The notes under the pieces: model-generated
Told to the model about the DNA's origin: nothing
The model's input: the letters and a program-made list of their open reading frames with translations, nothing else
Databases searched by the model: none
Source: Phycisphaerae bacterium
GTDB taxonomy: Bacteria > Planctomycetota > Phycisphaerae > Sedimentisphaerales > Anaerobacaceae
Reading direction: 5' to 3'
Assembly: GCA_030601745.1 (NCBI GenBank)
Contig: JAUWBI010000010.1
Span: 1 to 56,595, forward strand
Length of the DNA stretch: 56,595 nucleotides
Part shown: in pieces, positions 34,301 to 42,646 of the stretch
Numbering within the stretch: the first letter of the stretch is position 1
Layout: every line of letters starts with the position of its first letter
Position numbers and translations under genes: made by a program

Positions 34301-34995
34301 ATATCGTTAATGTACCCGACAAACCCTTCTCCCACGACAATTTCCTCCAAACCGTCGCGTCTGAGGGGTTCCATCGCCACGGTGGACAGATCGACGACGG
34401 ATATCTGCTCGCCATCCCGCCACCCGATGATCTGTTTGGATTCGTCGTCGTAGGCCACGGTGAAATGGTGCCATTCCGAATCGCCGACCGCCGCCCTGAC
34501 GTGCGGATAGAACGCCCACTCGCGCATATCATACTTTGGCCAGTCATAATCCAGAATTCCGCTGGAATACTTGAATTCATCTTCGCCCCTGAAACGCGGC
34601 TGAAAATGGCGACGATAGTACCTAAATTGAATGGCATCATTGTCATATGCCAGGACAGTGGCCGAATCCACCCACGCCGCATTGAGCCAGAGACAGACCG
34701 TGCCGCGTGAGATAGCTAATGGCGACTTTCTCGATGTTGGGATCCGCATCGGCTTGGCGTCGGGCATAAACATCAGGCACTTGCGTCCCGCGCCGAGAGT
34801 ATAAAGACTCGCCCCTCCCAGGTCGGCGTCGCCGCCTTTTCCCGAGAGGTCCTTGCCCGTGCCGTCGTCAAAATCCCATCGGCCAACAAGACCGGCCGGT
34901 TCGTTGTCCGCCAGGGCGGCCGGCGGAACGCCAACCGCGAAAAAAACAGTCAAAATAATGGTAACAGCCGGTACGAGGGAGTATTGGACTTTCAT
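31366..34995 (-). CDS. Giant secreted fusion: LamG domain, GH67 alpha-glucuronidase-like region, pectinase-type beta-helix (C-terminally truncated)
   Basis: 1209 residues with a signal peptide (VQYSLVPAVTIILTVFFAVGVPPAALA) and GGAGAAG before ATG 34995. Residues 35-265 form a LamG concanavalin-like fold (GLVGRWDFDDGTGKDLSGKG, SEWHHFTVAYDDES, YINDIRIYNRVLTDADM). Residues about 270-930 follow the three-part GH67 architecture: an N-terminal alpha/beta domain (SKVVLGTAETSSWI, TLVIAGNVPAGVIFGAFDLI), a barrel (PIRMVDHWAYFRGFKGD, RMMSSAGWNAICPSEVNW, GICRDYGITLYWSPSYL) and a helical C-terminal domain. Residues 945-1209 are a GH28/pectate-lyase-like beta-helix starting FNVRHFGAVADGTTNDAPAI and containing TSRDGLNL, GGNDAIKFGSD and NTLQFGSE. 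The helix ends abruptly at IRMEVP, about 100 or more residues earlier than intact relatives, and the sequence continues into a foreign fragment. Such enzymes attack glucuronoxylan and pectin. Confidence 0.75.
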   Translation of the reverse strand: MKVQYSLVPAVTIILTVFFAVGVPPAALADNEPAGLVGRWDFDDGTGKDLSGKGGDADLGGASLYTLGAGRKCLMFMPDAKPMRIPTSRKSPLAISRGTVCLWLNAAWVDSATVLAYDNDAIQFRYYRRHFQPRFRGEDEFKYSSGILDYDWPKYDMREWAFYPHVRAAVGDSEWHHFTVAYDDESKQIIGWRDGEQISVVDLSTVAMEPLRRDGLEEIVVGEGFVGYINDIRIYNRVLTDADMREIYNKTKSVYAGRSDTIPTNKKMEVYAYQEQDRSLYRAWLQYAPARGRKGMDVLNQIAVEGANSTVRTAAAELSGAVEFMFDFKPSVRTKPGSGSKVVLGTAETSSWIRDRADKLELDRIKNDGFIIKAVEDAGDTTLVIAGNVPAGVIFGAFDLIRRIQMGQDPRKLDVLENPQIPIRMVDHWAYFRGFKGDKWRKGGRDNSIYSWEELRTGDTKLIRDWVRMMSSAGWNAICPSEVNWCYRNNFLEHLDEVEILAGICRDYGITLYWSPSYLLALEKETADKLYSRVPDFGGYMLKLGSEKQNGDPRPQMVNRIADNLKPYGGYTLVRGFVYGNSRYTPEPYRNLIPYDVFAAEDGNFRDNVVIIPKGSPMDWDFSAPIPALDGAMQKNLSGSELVIDKGWPVSWIEKWKWWLQQDNYRKGPGSLNKFDVDCIMGVSMISPSPAWTECPLNMVNYYGLGRLSWNPDRSVDEIYTEWIKQTFGDDPAVLETVKTILFLSDDVTRKLYNYRGYRGVWIDTGDDGMVENKTPHVINPNGIGPRSPKLQKRILAQYSPGLREVYGDRMKGEEFLTSFHFVNHDYRLSIGRTLIQDVYANMDEAVELAAQLPELWKRLEGKIDQHRFQYTLDNLIDFVKGARNTRNKMAASFEANTGRKREDAISGLTAPALAKAGTFNVRHFGAVADGTTNDAPAITKAIDACNAAGGGTVFVPTGIYASGSIQLKSNVTFALDKGAVLKALPGVMDPWEPNPNDKGLMDPAYYHWEASLIWGKNLENVKIYGPGTLDGSALTRSSKVKKGTGDKGIALKLCKNVEIRNLNIKQGGHYAILATGCENMLIDNVTIKTSRDGLNLSQCKDVLVANCHIDAVRYEDGYPAGGNDAIKFGSDLSLGKARPSENITVRNCFLASGCNTLQFGSETIGSFKNIRFENIRILRAGKAGISITSNDGSVLDGIDYKDIRMEVP

Positions 34996-35105
34996 GGGTC
35001 TTCTCCAGTGTTAAGAATCCACTTTTGCCGGCTTAACGCCGGTCGTTCTATCCGTTCGACATTTGAGATTCCCCTGCGTTTCGTTCCGGCCGGAGCGGCG
35101 GGAAT

Positions 35106-37325
35106 TTAGGGGCGAAAGTTGGTCAGCTTAATTTTCTTTCCGGCGTCATCGTAAACCAGATCGGCCTTGGCGCCGATGATGGTAACTTGAGGCGTCGGTT
35201 TCTCCGGGCCACCATCGAATTCGCCCTTTCGAGTCCCGGTATAGGAGAAAAGCACCAGGTCCCCATTCGCCGCATAGTCATAGTTGGTCACGTCAACAAT
35301 CAGACTTTCGCCGAGGTAGCTGTCGAGTAGCACGTCTTTGCACTTGATGGGCGTCACTCCGCCTGAGTGGGCGATGAATTTGGTTGTCGTATCCCCATCG
35401 CCCTCGCCCGTTCGAAACTCACCCGCAACGGATATGGATTTGATCGCCGCCGCGGAATCGTCGATGATGAGCGTGCCCTCATCGAAGCTAAGGGTACCAG
35501 CACTTATCGACCCGCCGGTAATTAAGTATTGGCAAGTTCGGTCGTCAATCTGAAGGTTTTTCCTGACATAGACATTCCCGCCCGTCTGACGGACCCGACT
35601 GTTGCGGCGGTCCGGGCGAAATTCTTTGATCTTTAACGTGCGGCCCGATGGAATAATAAGAACCGAATTCTCGTAAACCCGAACTTGATAGACGTCGTCG
35701 TCAATATCCATATCCAGGGTCACCGTAACCCCGTTCGGAGTCATGCTCCCCTTGCCAATCAGAACCCTTTCGTCTTTCGCGCCGTCGGGAAGCCTCTTGG
35801 CTGGCTTTCCACCCCATTTCACTCCCGCGCCGTCACGCCCAACAACCCAAAGGGAAGTGTCGCTCCAGTTGCCGCTGCGCATGGGGCTGATGGAAGGCGT
35901 CCCGTCGGGCGTTTTTTCCTCGGGAGGAAGCAGCTTTGGATGAGTGGGTTGAAGCTCGCCGTTGATATAAACATTGGTAAGTACAACATTTTCCGCGTAT
36001 CGAATGTGCATAAGAGGAGGCGGCGCCGTATCAACGGTGATGTTTTTCAGGAAGACATCGTAGACGGGAGCGCCTTCGACTCCGATAACGGATACCGTCT
36101 CGTCGGAACCTTCTTTAATATGCACGTCTTCGATGTTGATGTTGCGGAACTCTGTCGGGAAATTACCGCCTCGATAGCCATGGTAGTTGTTTCTCAATCT
36201 CAGAATCCGGGCCTTTCCTATCTTAAGGTTTCTGATCCAGATATCCTCGATGAATCCACCGCGGTCGAGGTTGGACTTACAGTACAACACGTTGCCGCTC
36301 TCGTACTCGCAGTCGTACACGAAAACATTCCGCACACCGCCTGAGCATTCGCTACCGATAGCTATGCCGTCAAAGATCGTCATGTTGCGGACAACGATGT
36401 TCTCGCAAGGTTTGCCGATTCGCCAGGCGTCCTGGTCCCGGCCGGCTTTAATGGCGAGACAATCGTCGCTCTGGTCGAGATAACAGTCTTCTATCAGAAC
36501 ATCCTTGCACGAATCAGGGTCGATTCCGTCATTGTTCGAGTTGTGGCTTTCAATCCTCAGTTTTCGGATAGTAACATTTGTGCAGAACGTCGGATGAACG
36601 CACCAGAACGGGTAATCGTTCAGCGTCACGCCCTCGATTAGAACGTTCGTACACTCGAACGGCTCTATCATGGTGGGCTTACCATAAAACACTCTATCCT
36701 TTACGGGAGTGCCCTCTTTGCCCATCTTGCGCAGAACTTCGTTAGATGATGTTCCAGGCTTGTTTTTCCCACTCCACATAGCCCAGGAGGATTCCGCCTG
36801 TCCGTTAAGCGCCCCCGAGCCGGTGATGGCGATATTGGTCTTTTTGTACGCATAGACCAAAGGCGAATAATTGTAGCACTCCGTGCCTTCCCACCTGACT
36901 CTGACGTGGGGGAGATAGTCGTCAAAGTTCGTGCCGAACATTATCGTGGCGTTTTTGGTCACGTGCAGGTTGACGTTGTTGTCCAGGTGAATGGGGCCGT
37001 TGGTGAGAAACGTCCCTTTCGGGATAACGACGCGTCCGCCGCCGGCCTTGGTGCAGGCCGCGATGGCCTTCTTGAAGGCCGGATTGCAGTCGGTGACGCC
37101 GTCGCCGACCGCGCCGTAGTCGGTCACCTTGAAATCGCGATCCGGAAAAGTGGGCGGGACGATGCGGCTCAGAATCTCGGGCAGCAGGTCCCAGCCCTCC
37201 CGCTGTCCGGCGGTCGGGTCCTTTTCCGCGAGGGGAGAACAGGCGCACGCCAGGAGAAAAGCAAGCGTCAGGAGTGTGAAAGATGCGTTTCTTGCGACTG
37301 TTCTTCGGAGGTTCATCTTGTTCAT
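35106..37325 (-). CDS. GH28-type polygalacturonase lipoprotein with a C-terminal beta-rich domain
   Basis: 739 residues, ATG 37325 behind AGGAAGG. The N-terminus ends FTLLTLAFLLACACSP, which fits a lipobox. Residues 60-460 are a GH28 right-handed beta-helix: DRDFKVTDYGAVGDGVTDCNPAFKKAI at the start, then HNSNNDGIDPDSCKDVLIED, DQSDDCLAIKAGRD and GIAIGSECSGGVRNVFVYDC. The N-x-D and DD catalytic acids of pectinases are present; the histidine of the usual G-H-G box is replaced (FDG before IAIGSE), so the substrate or mechanism may differ. Residues about 480-739 (SGNWSDTSLWVVGRDGAGVKWG..., VTVTLDMDIDDDVYQVRVYENSVLIIPSGRTLKIKEF) resemble G8/adhesin-like beta-helical modules. It lies upstream of the LamG-GH67 fusion on the same strand, about 110 bases away, and may be cotranscribed for pectin breakdown. 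Confidence 0.82.
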   Translation of the reverse strand: MNKMNLRRTVARNASFTLLTLAFLLACACSPLAEKDPTAGQREGWDLLPEILSRIVPPTFPDRDFKVTDYGAVGDGVTDCNPAFKKAIAACTKAGGGRVVIPKGTFLTNGPIHLDNNVNLHVTKNATIMFGTNFDDYLPHVRVRWEGTECYNYSPLVYAYKKTNIAITGSGALNGQAESSWAMWSGKNKPGTSSNEVLRKMGKEGTPVKDRVFYGKPTMIEPFECTNVLIEGVTLNDYPFWCVHPTFCTNVTIRKLRIESHNSNNDGIDPDSCKDVLIEDCYLDQSDDCLAIKAGRDQDAWRIGKPCENIVVRNMTIFDGIAIGSECSGGVRNVFVYDCEYESGNVLYCKSNLDRGGFIEDIWIRNLKIGKARILRLRNNYHGYRGGNFPTEFRNINIEDVHIKEGSDETVSVIGVEGAPVYDVFLKNITVDTAPPPLMHIRYAENVVLTNVYINGELQPTHPKLLPPEEKTPDGTPSISPMRSGNWSDTSLWVVGRDGAGVKWGGKPAKRLPDGAKDERVLIGKGSMTPNGVTVTLDMDIDDDVYQVRVYENSVLIIPSGRTLKIKEFRPDRRNSRVRQTGGNVYVRKNLQIDDRTCQYLITGGSISAGTLSFDEGTLIIDDSAAAIKSISVAGEFRTGEGDGDTTTKFIAHSGGVTPIKCKDVLLDSYLGESLIVDVTNYDYAANGDLVLFSYTGTRKGEFDGGPEKPTPQVTIIGAKADLVYDDAGKKIKLTNFRP

Positions 37326-37464
37326 GGTTCTTTTCCTTCCTGTGAGATTTCTTTGACCGACATTTCCAATTTTCGCGCCTTATAAAAATCGCTATGCCTT
37401 TAGAATTGTCATGAAGTTAGCACATTTCTCTTAAAATTACAAGTTTTTTCAGTTCTCCCCGGGA

Positions 37465-37592
37465 ACTTTTCTGATAAACCTTTGAATTCAATATGTGCTC
37501 TGTCCACGGTTCCTTATGTAGTCCTTGCCCTATATAAGGGCTGAGGCTAATACCTTCGGCACGGAGGGCCTTGAGAAACTTGCTGCGATCGG
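37465..37592 (-). pseudogene. Partial duplication of the DegT aminotransferase gene (3' part)
   Basis: About 125 bases match 37942-38069 inside the neighbouring aminotransferase gene with roughly ten differences; the translated part LKALRAEGISLSPYIGQGLH is unchanged. The copy is isolated, has no start and changes frame at both sides (SSRGELKK on one side, unrelated sequence on the other). It is joined at about 37590 to a remnant on the opposite strand. Confidence 0.82.
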
Positions 37593-37728
37593 CTATGTCT
37601 GCCACAGCCAGGCTTATGAAGAAGGAGGATATGAACCGGGTTCGGGAACCAATCTGGCAAAAGGTGCCGGGGAGATTATGATAAAGGAAGCCTTGAACAT
37701 CATTAATCAGATGAAACAAAGCAAATAG
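37593..37728 (+). pseudogene. C-terminal remnant, probably of a ceramidase-like or related secreted enzyme
   Basis: The + strand reads YVCHSQAYEEGGYEPGSG then TNLAKGAGEIMIKEALNI, ending MKQSK at 37728. The E-G-G-Y-E-P-G-S-x-T-N-L and G-A-G-E-x-x-x-x-x-A-L pattern resembles the last residues of neutral-ceramidase-like proteins, a family also represented by the gene at 39155-40606. No catalytic part remains. It abuts the duplicated aminotransferase fragment, so the whole block 37465-37728 is a mosaic of two broken genes. Confidence 0.5.
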
Positions 37729-37761
37729 TATTCTTTTCAAATTGCCATATAATTTTTCTGA

Positions 37762-39111
37762 CTACGCCAGTTTGTTTCGGTTCTCGTAGACCTTGACGAT
37801 GGCATTGACGACGTCATCCATATCCTCTTTGGTCCCGAGAAGAGGGCCTGAAGCCCAAATCATGGCCATCTCCTGACAAACCTTGTCGCAGTTGGGACAC
37901 CTATTCTCCTCACGGTATCTCTGCAGTCTCTTTCTGGAAAACATTTTCTGATAAACCTTTGAATTCAATATGTGCTCTGTCCACGGTTCCTTATGTAATC
38001 CCTGTCCTATATATGGGCTGAGACTAATGCCTTCGGCACGGAGGGCCTTGAGAAACTTGCTGCGATCGGCATCATTGAAGTATTCCTTTCGATATGTCAT
38101 CGCATAGATGTAATAAGAGCCGCTGGTGGTACCTTCGTACAGTTTTTGGGGGAAGATTCCCGGAATATCTCTGAGCCTGAAAGTCAGGTAGGCGGCGTTT
38201 TCATTGCGGCGGGCGAAGCGTTCTTCAAAGCCGGGCAACTGGCCAAGCAGTACGGCCGCTTCAAACTCGTTCATCCGGTATTTCGGCCCGGCCACCTCGG
38301 TGCGTCCCCGGCGCGATGTGCCGTGGTTGTGGACGGTATAACATTTGTCCATGAGCTCTTCATCATTTCCTATGATTGCACCGCCTTCTCCACAGGCAAT
38401 CGTCTTGCTGGCCTGAAAGCTGAAACACCCGAGATGGCCAATGGTTCCCAACTTCTTGCCTTGATATACGGCAAGGTGTGCCTGACAGGCATCTTCAATC
38501 ACTTTCAAATTATGCTTATTGGCGATCGCCATGATTTTTTGCATATGGCAAGGTTGCCCCATCATATGCACCGGCATAATCGCTTTGGTGTTTTCGGTAA
38601 TTCTCCTTTCTACATCGTCGGGATCGAGCTGATAGGATTGGCGATCCAAATCGGCCAGGACCGGCAGTGCCCTGGCAGATAAAATGGAAGCGATGGTCCC
38701 CGGGTCGGTATAGGGTGAGGTGATGACTTCGTCTCCCGCATCAATTCCAAGTGCTTCCACGCAAGTGTGCAGTGCCTGGGTTCCGGAGCCCGTGGCCACG
38801 CAGAACTTTGTCCCCATCAGTTTGGCAAACTTCTTTTCAAATGTGGGGACAGTACCTGACTTAGACTGGATTCGACACCATATTCTGCTCTTTGTGGTCT
38901 TCACTATTGAGTCTATGACATTCTCATCCCAGTATGGCCAGCGAGGCCAGCTCTTGTTTCTTCTGATAGGTTCACCGCCAAGGATTGCCAGTTTGCTGGC
39001 TTTTCTGCTAATATTTCCATACGCAGGAACCTTCCTCGAAGCGGCCGCAGCAAGAGAGGCTGCCGATGCCGCGGCTATGAATTGTCGCCTGGTTAAATTG
39101 TTCTTATTCAT
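37762..39111 (-). CDS. Tat-exported DegT/DnrJ/EryC1/StrS aminotransferase-like protein
   Basis: PLP-dependent aminotransferase fold, 449 residues from ATG 39111 with GAGGAG upstream. The N-terminus NKNNLTRRQFIAAASAASLAAAAS is a twin-arginine signal, unusual for this normally cytoplasmic sugar aminotransferase family. Core motifs are FAKLMGTKFCVATGSGTQAL, GDEVITSPYTDPGTIASIL, NTKAIMPVHMMGQPCHM, VIEDACQAHLA and CFSFQASKTIACGEGGAI, in which the lysine of SKT would form the Schiff base with PLP; GPKYRMNEFEAAVLLGQL is the usual dimer-contact segment. These enzymes place amino groups on keto sugars. Export in folded form via Tat would allow PLP to be carried along; what an extracytoplasmic aminotransferase would use as amino donor is unclear. 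The tail FSRKRLQRYREENRCPNCDKVCQEMAMIW holds a CPNC pair. Confidence 0.85.
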   Translation of the reverse strand: MNKNNLTRRQFIAAASAASLAAAASRKVPAYGNISRKASKLAILGGEPIRRNKSWPRWPYWDENVIDSIVKTTKSRIWCRIQSKSGTVPTFEKKFAKLMGTKFCVATGSGTQALHTCVEALGIDAGDEVITSPYTDPGTIASILSARALPVLADLDRQSYQLDPDDVERRITENTKAIMPVHMMGQPCHMQKIMAIANKHNLKVIEDACQAHLAVYQGKKLGTIGHLGCFSFQASKTIACGEGGAIIGNDEELMDKCYTVHNHGTSRRGRTEVAGPKYRMNEFEAAVLLGQLPGFEERFARRNENAAYLTFRLRDIPGIFPQKLYEGTTSGSYYIYAMTYRKEYFNDADRSKFLKALRAEGISLSPYIGQGLHKEPWTEHILNSKVYQKMFSRKRLQRYREENRCPNCDKVCQEMAMIWASGPLLGTKEDMDDVVNAIVKVYENRNKLA

Positions 39112-39154
39112 TTTCAACTCCTCTCATCTACAAAAACCCACAATCTCCCTAACT

Positions 39155-40606
39155 TCAGTTTCTTTTTGGTGCCCGCACTTTGTTGACCAACTCGTGCACC
39201 TTGTCTATGACCCGCTTCTCGACCGAAGGTGCGAACGGCCCGGGCAGCTCTGTGTATCGCATCGCGCCGCCGCCTTCATAGCCGCCTTCTTTCAGGACTC
39301 GCACTGAAGGTAAGTAACCAAAAACATCGTTGCAATAACCGGCCACCCAAAGAGGCGGACCGGCAAGCTCAGCTTTGAGGCGCAGCGAATAGTCCACGAC
39401 CACTTCGCCGGCCAGCGCAATAAGAGTCAGGTCGTCGCCGAATTGAACAACTTGCACCAGATACGGATACGTTGTGCGAATCTTGCCGGTTTCCTCCAGT
39501 TCCTTCAGCAATACTTCCGCATGTCGGCGTTCATACTTATTACTGGACTTTGCTTGCTGCTCGAGCTGCCGGCGGCTGGGTGGTTTGGCAAACTCCAGCG
39601 TTACCGTTTCCAGGACCGCCTGAATCGGCCCGCGGACCCGCTCTGCTCGGCTGACGAGTGCTGCTTCGACTCCGTTGGCCAATGCACGCCCATGCTGCTG
39701 CGCCAGAGCCAGCGTACGACGAGGGTATGGGTTTTGGTCGCCGCCACAGCCGGCTATAAACAAGGCGGTTACTTCAGGGTGTGCTTCTTCAAGGTACAAC
39801 TGGGCGAAACCAGCGTAGTCACCACAGAATTTGTAGAAACTAAGAGTTGTACAATGGCATGCATATCCGAACACCACCGCTTGCAACTTGCCGTCCGGGC
39901 TGTCAACCCGTAAAACGGGGACATCGTGATCGACAGGGCCATCGGGGTTGGGGCTGATGCGAAAGCCACGCTCGGTTTTCAATCGCCGGTTCATCGCAAA
40001 GCCCGCTCGGGCGTGCGTGTAGGCCAGTCGGGCAGGCGCCGGCTTGTCCAACGCTTCACCGATAAGTTGCACCAGTTTTTGCTGTAGATGTTCACTGTAC
40101 TCGTGGCACTGCTGAATCTGCTCCGGCGTCAGACCATAAAACGAATTCCCGTAGATGGAATGCCTGGACTTGCGTAGCACCGGCCCGCAATGAGTATGCG
40201 AGGCGTTTATCAGCAGTCTTGCCGGGTCGAGTTGATAGCGCCGGTTGACCTCTTTTTCCAGCCAGTCGCGCATCTCGCGGTTGATGCCAATCAAATCAAC
40301 TGCGACGATTACCAACCTCGTGCCTTCAACATCTTCTAATGCCAACGCCTTGGCGTACAAATCATGGATCTTTCCTTCCGAGGGTTTTGTTCTCGCTGCG
40401 TAGCCGGCCATCCACATCGAATCGTCCGGCGTAATGACAACCGAGGCAACCCCGGCTCTCCACTTTGGCTGCTGCTCATTTGCTCTGGCATAAGGCAGTC
40501 GAACTGTCTTCACGCATGTCAGACTGGCCACAGCAATCAGGTACAGCAACATCCAATTTAGTGCCAGGTGTTTGCGCTGTGGAAAGCTGATAATTTGTCG
40601 ATTCAT
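39155..40606 (-). CDS. Neutral/alkaline ceramidase-like secreted hydrolase
   Basis: 483 residues, ATG 40606 with GAGGAG 7 bases upstream; the hydrophobic stretch LALNWMLLYLIAVASLTC after a short positively charged N-terminus is a signal peptide. The domain starts RAGVASVVITPDDSMWMAGYAARTKPSEG, followed by LYAKALALEDVEGTRLVIVAVDLIGI, LLINASHTHCGPVL (metal-binding histidines), VVFGYACHCTTLS and LFIAGCGGDQNPYPRR, all marks of the N-terminal domain of neutral ceramidases (PF04734). Planctomycetes encode many relatives whose substrates are probably not ceramides. It lies 43 bases upstream of the exported aminotransferase on the same strand, so the two are likely cotranscribed. Confidence 0.85.
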   Translation of the reverse strand: MNRQIISFPQRKHLALNWMLLYLIAVASLTCVKTVRLPYARANEQQPKWRAGVASVVITPDDSMWMAGYAARTKPSEGKIHDLYAKALALEDVEGTRLVIVAVDLIGINREMRDWLEKEVNRRYQLDPARLLINASHTHCGPVLRKSRHSIYGNSFYGLTPEQIQQCHEYSEHLQQKLVQLIGEALDKPAPARLAYTHARAGFAMNRRLKTERGFRISPNPDGPVDHDVPVLRVDSPDGKLQAVVFGYACHCTTLSFYKFCGDYAGFAQLYLEEAHPEVTALFIAGCGGDQNPYPRRTLALAQQHGRALANGVEAALVSRAERVRGPIQAVLETVTLEFAKPPSRRQLEQQAKSSNKYERRHAEVLLKELEETGKIRTTYPYLVQVVQFGDDLTLIALAGEVVVDYSLRLKAELAGPPLWVAGYCNDVFGYLPSVRVLKEGGYEGGGAMRYTELPGPFAPSVEKRVIDKVHELVNKVRAPKRN

Positions 40607-40918
40607 TTTGCTACTCCTCGTGTTATATTGGTTTGTCTAATAAAGAGCCGTGCAAATGAAAGCAGATTGAAATCCGGTGTAATCCGGCATTTCTGCAAAG
40701 TCTGTGTCCAGCCATTTCGGCGGGTTTTCTTATCATCTTTCATAATTATACCGAAGTTGCCAGACCAATTCTACCCCATTTTACAGAAATTCCATCTATT
40801 GTTACTGTCGCCGTTTTGGTGCTGGGCAGCTGCTTCATTATTCGTGGCACTTTCGGTCTTGCAGGATTGCCTCTCGACCTCTATAATGTCCCTTGTAATC
40901 AGTGCAGGAGGTGCATAT
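40607..40918. other. Divergent intergenic region (about 310 bases)
   Basis: Separates the minus-strand ceramidase-like gene from the plus-strand symporter. The symporter frame is open through part of it, but the encoded residues do not fit the family and the ribosome site CAGGAGG lies at 40905-40911. No clear repeat or other gene is seen; both promoters should lie here, but I cannot place them firmly. Confidence 0.5.
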
Positions 40919-42646
40919 ATGTTGGGCGTCAGACTTATTGACTGGATGGTTATTATCGCTTACCTGGTGGGTATTACCTTCATCGGCCTGTGGGCGGTGA
41001 AAAAGGTCCGCAGTGCCGCCAGTTTCTTCATCGGCGACCGGAAGTTTGGAAAAGTGATGATGGCATTCTTTATGTTCGGCTCCGGGACTCATTCCGACCA
41101 GGCAGTCAGTGTCGCCGCCAAGACTTATCAGGTCGGCGCCTCCGGTATCTGGTATCAGTGGCTCTGGCTTTTTGTAACGCCGTTCTTTTGGCTAATCGCG
41201 CCGTTTTTCCGCCGAATGCGGGCTGTGACAACGGGGGATTATTTTGAGGTCCGTTATGGACGCAGCGTCAGCGGCCTATATGCAGCGATGGGGATATTGC
41301 CGCTTCTGGTTGCCATCGGAGTTATGCTAAAAGGCTCCGGGGTGATGGTCGAGGCCGTCTCCGGTGGTGCTATAAGCTCCAATCTCGCTATTATAGCGAT
41401 GACTGTTATGTTTGTCATTTACGGCGTTGCCGGCGGACTCAGTGCAGCTATCGCAACCAACCTTGTCCAGGGACTACTGACCATTGTGCTGTCTTTCCTT
41501 ATCCTGCCGTTTGCATTAGTGGAAGTCGGCGGTATGAGCGGTTTGCGGCAGTCAATCGCTCAACTTTCAATAGATAATCCTGATATGCCCGATATGTTGT
41601 CTCTTGTAAGCCCAGGCGAGATTGGCCTATTTTTCATCATAGTTATTGCATTTAACGCTCTTGTAGGTTGGGTAACAATGCCTGAGACCATGGCAAACTG
41701 TGCGGCGGGAAAAACGGAAATGGAGGGAAGAATAGGTGTTACTGTGGGGATATTCGGCAAACGGATATGCACCATCGCCTGGATGCTGACGGGGCTGTGC
41801 GCGGTGGTCATGTATACGCAGCTCGCAGATGCTGATCTGGCTTATGGCAAAATGGCGCGTGACCTGCTGCCCGGTATTGCGCCCGGATTGATTGGATTAT
41901 TCATCGCATGTATGCTCGCTTCTGTTATGAGCACCTGTGATTCGCTAATGGTCGTGGCATCGGCCCTTTTTACCGAAAACATCTACAGAAAGTTTTTAGT
42001 GCCCAGCAAAGCCGATAAACACTACACCCTCATCGGCCGTATCGTATCCGCTCTGGTTGTGATATTGGGCATCTTTGTTGCCTTCAACCTGGAAAGCGTC
42101 GTACAGGGCCTGGAATTCTACTGGATGGTATCAGCTCTTATGGGAATTGCCTTCTGGATTGGGCTTTACTGGCGCCGAGCAACGGTAGCCGGCGCCTGGG
42201 CCGCAACCCTGACCAGTTTGGGCGCATTTATTTTCACCAGCACAAAACCCCTGGGCGTTGTCCCCTGGGATTTCAATGCGCACTTTGCCGACAAGCTGCC
42301 GGCGTTTATGCTGTGGCAGGACAAGCTCTACCTGCCCTGGCAGATGATTATTTATTTGAGTGCCGGCTTTGTAGTTCTGGTTGTGGTCAGCTTGTTTACA
42401 AGGAGGGTCCCAGCGGAAAACCTGGACAGGTTTTATGCCTGTCTGCGGACGCCTATCGGCCCTGATGAACCGGAGGCCGAGCCATTTACGCTCCCAGCAG
42501 GTGTGGAACCAACCGAGCGAAAAACGCTCATAGACCACCCTGATTTCGAAATACCCAGGCCCAGTATGGTTGGTATTATTGGCTTCCTCGCTGCCTGGGT
42601 TGGTGTGGGTCTGCTGATTGGAGCGGTTTATTGGATAATCGGTTAA
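40919..42646 (+). CDS. Sodium/solute symporter (SSS family)
   Basis: Inner-membrane symporter, 575 residues from ATG 40919, chosen because CAGGAGG is 7 bases upstream and because the first helix (RLIDWMVIIAYLVGITFIGLW) follows at once; the longer open frame adds over 100 unrelated residues. At least 13 hydrophobic segments are visible. Family features include FFIGDRKFGKVMMAFFMFGSGTHSDQAV (loop with S and G of the sodium site), FFRRMRAVTTGDYFEVRYG, VIYGVAGGLSAAIATNLVQG, and ASVMSTCDSLMVVASALFTENIYRKF, the S-T-x-x-S-x-L sodium-site helix. It imports sugars, sugar acids or inositols with sodium. The next two genes (exported oxidoreductase, DegT aminotransferase) follow on the same strand with short gaps, suggesting one operon for uptake and conversion of a sugar. 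Confidence 0.93.
   Translation: MLGVRLIDWMVIIAYLVGITFIGLWAVKKVRSAASFFIGDRKFGKVMMAFFMFGSGTHSDQAVSVAAKTYQVGASGIWYQWLWLFVTPFFWLIAPFFRRMRAVTTGDYFEVRYGRSVSGLYAAMGILPLLVAIGVMLKGSGVMVEAVSGGAISSNLAIIAMTVMFVIYGVAGGLSAAIATNLVQGLLTIVLSFLILPFALVEVGGMSGLRQSIAQLSIDNPDMPDMLSLVSPGEIGLFFIIVIAFNALVGWVTMPETMANCAAGKTEMEGRIGVTVGIFGKRICTIAWMLTGLCAVVMYTQLADADLAYGKMARDLLPGIAPGLIGLFIACMLASVMSTCDSLMVVASALFTENIYRKFLVPSKADKHYTLIGRIVSALVVILGIFVAFNLESVVQGLEFYWMVSALMGIAFWIGLYWRRATVAGAWAATLTSLGAFIFTSTKPLGVVPWDFNAHFADKLPAFMLWQDKLYLPWQMIIYLSAGFVVLVVVSLFTRRVPAENLDRFYACLRTPIGPDEPEAEPFTLPAGVEPTERKTLIDHPDFEIPRPSMVGIIGFLAAWVGVGLLIGAVYWIIG

Noticed and set aside
40568..40918. N-terminal extension of the SSS symporter
   Set aside because: The extra residues do not match the family, and a strong ribosome site stands before ATG 40919.
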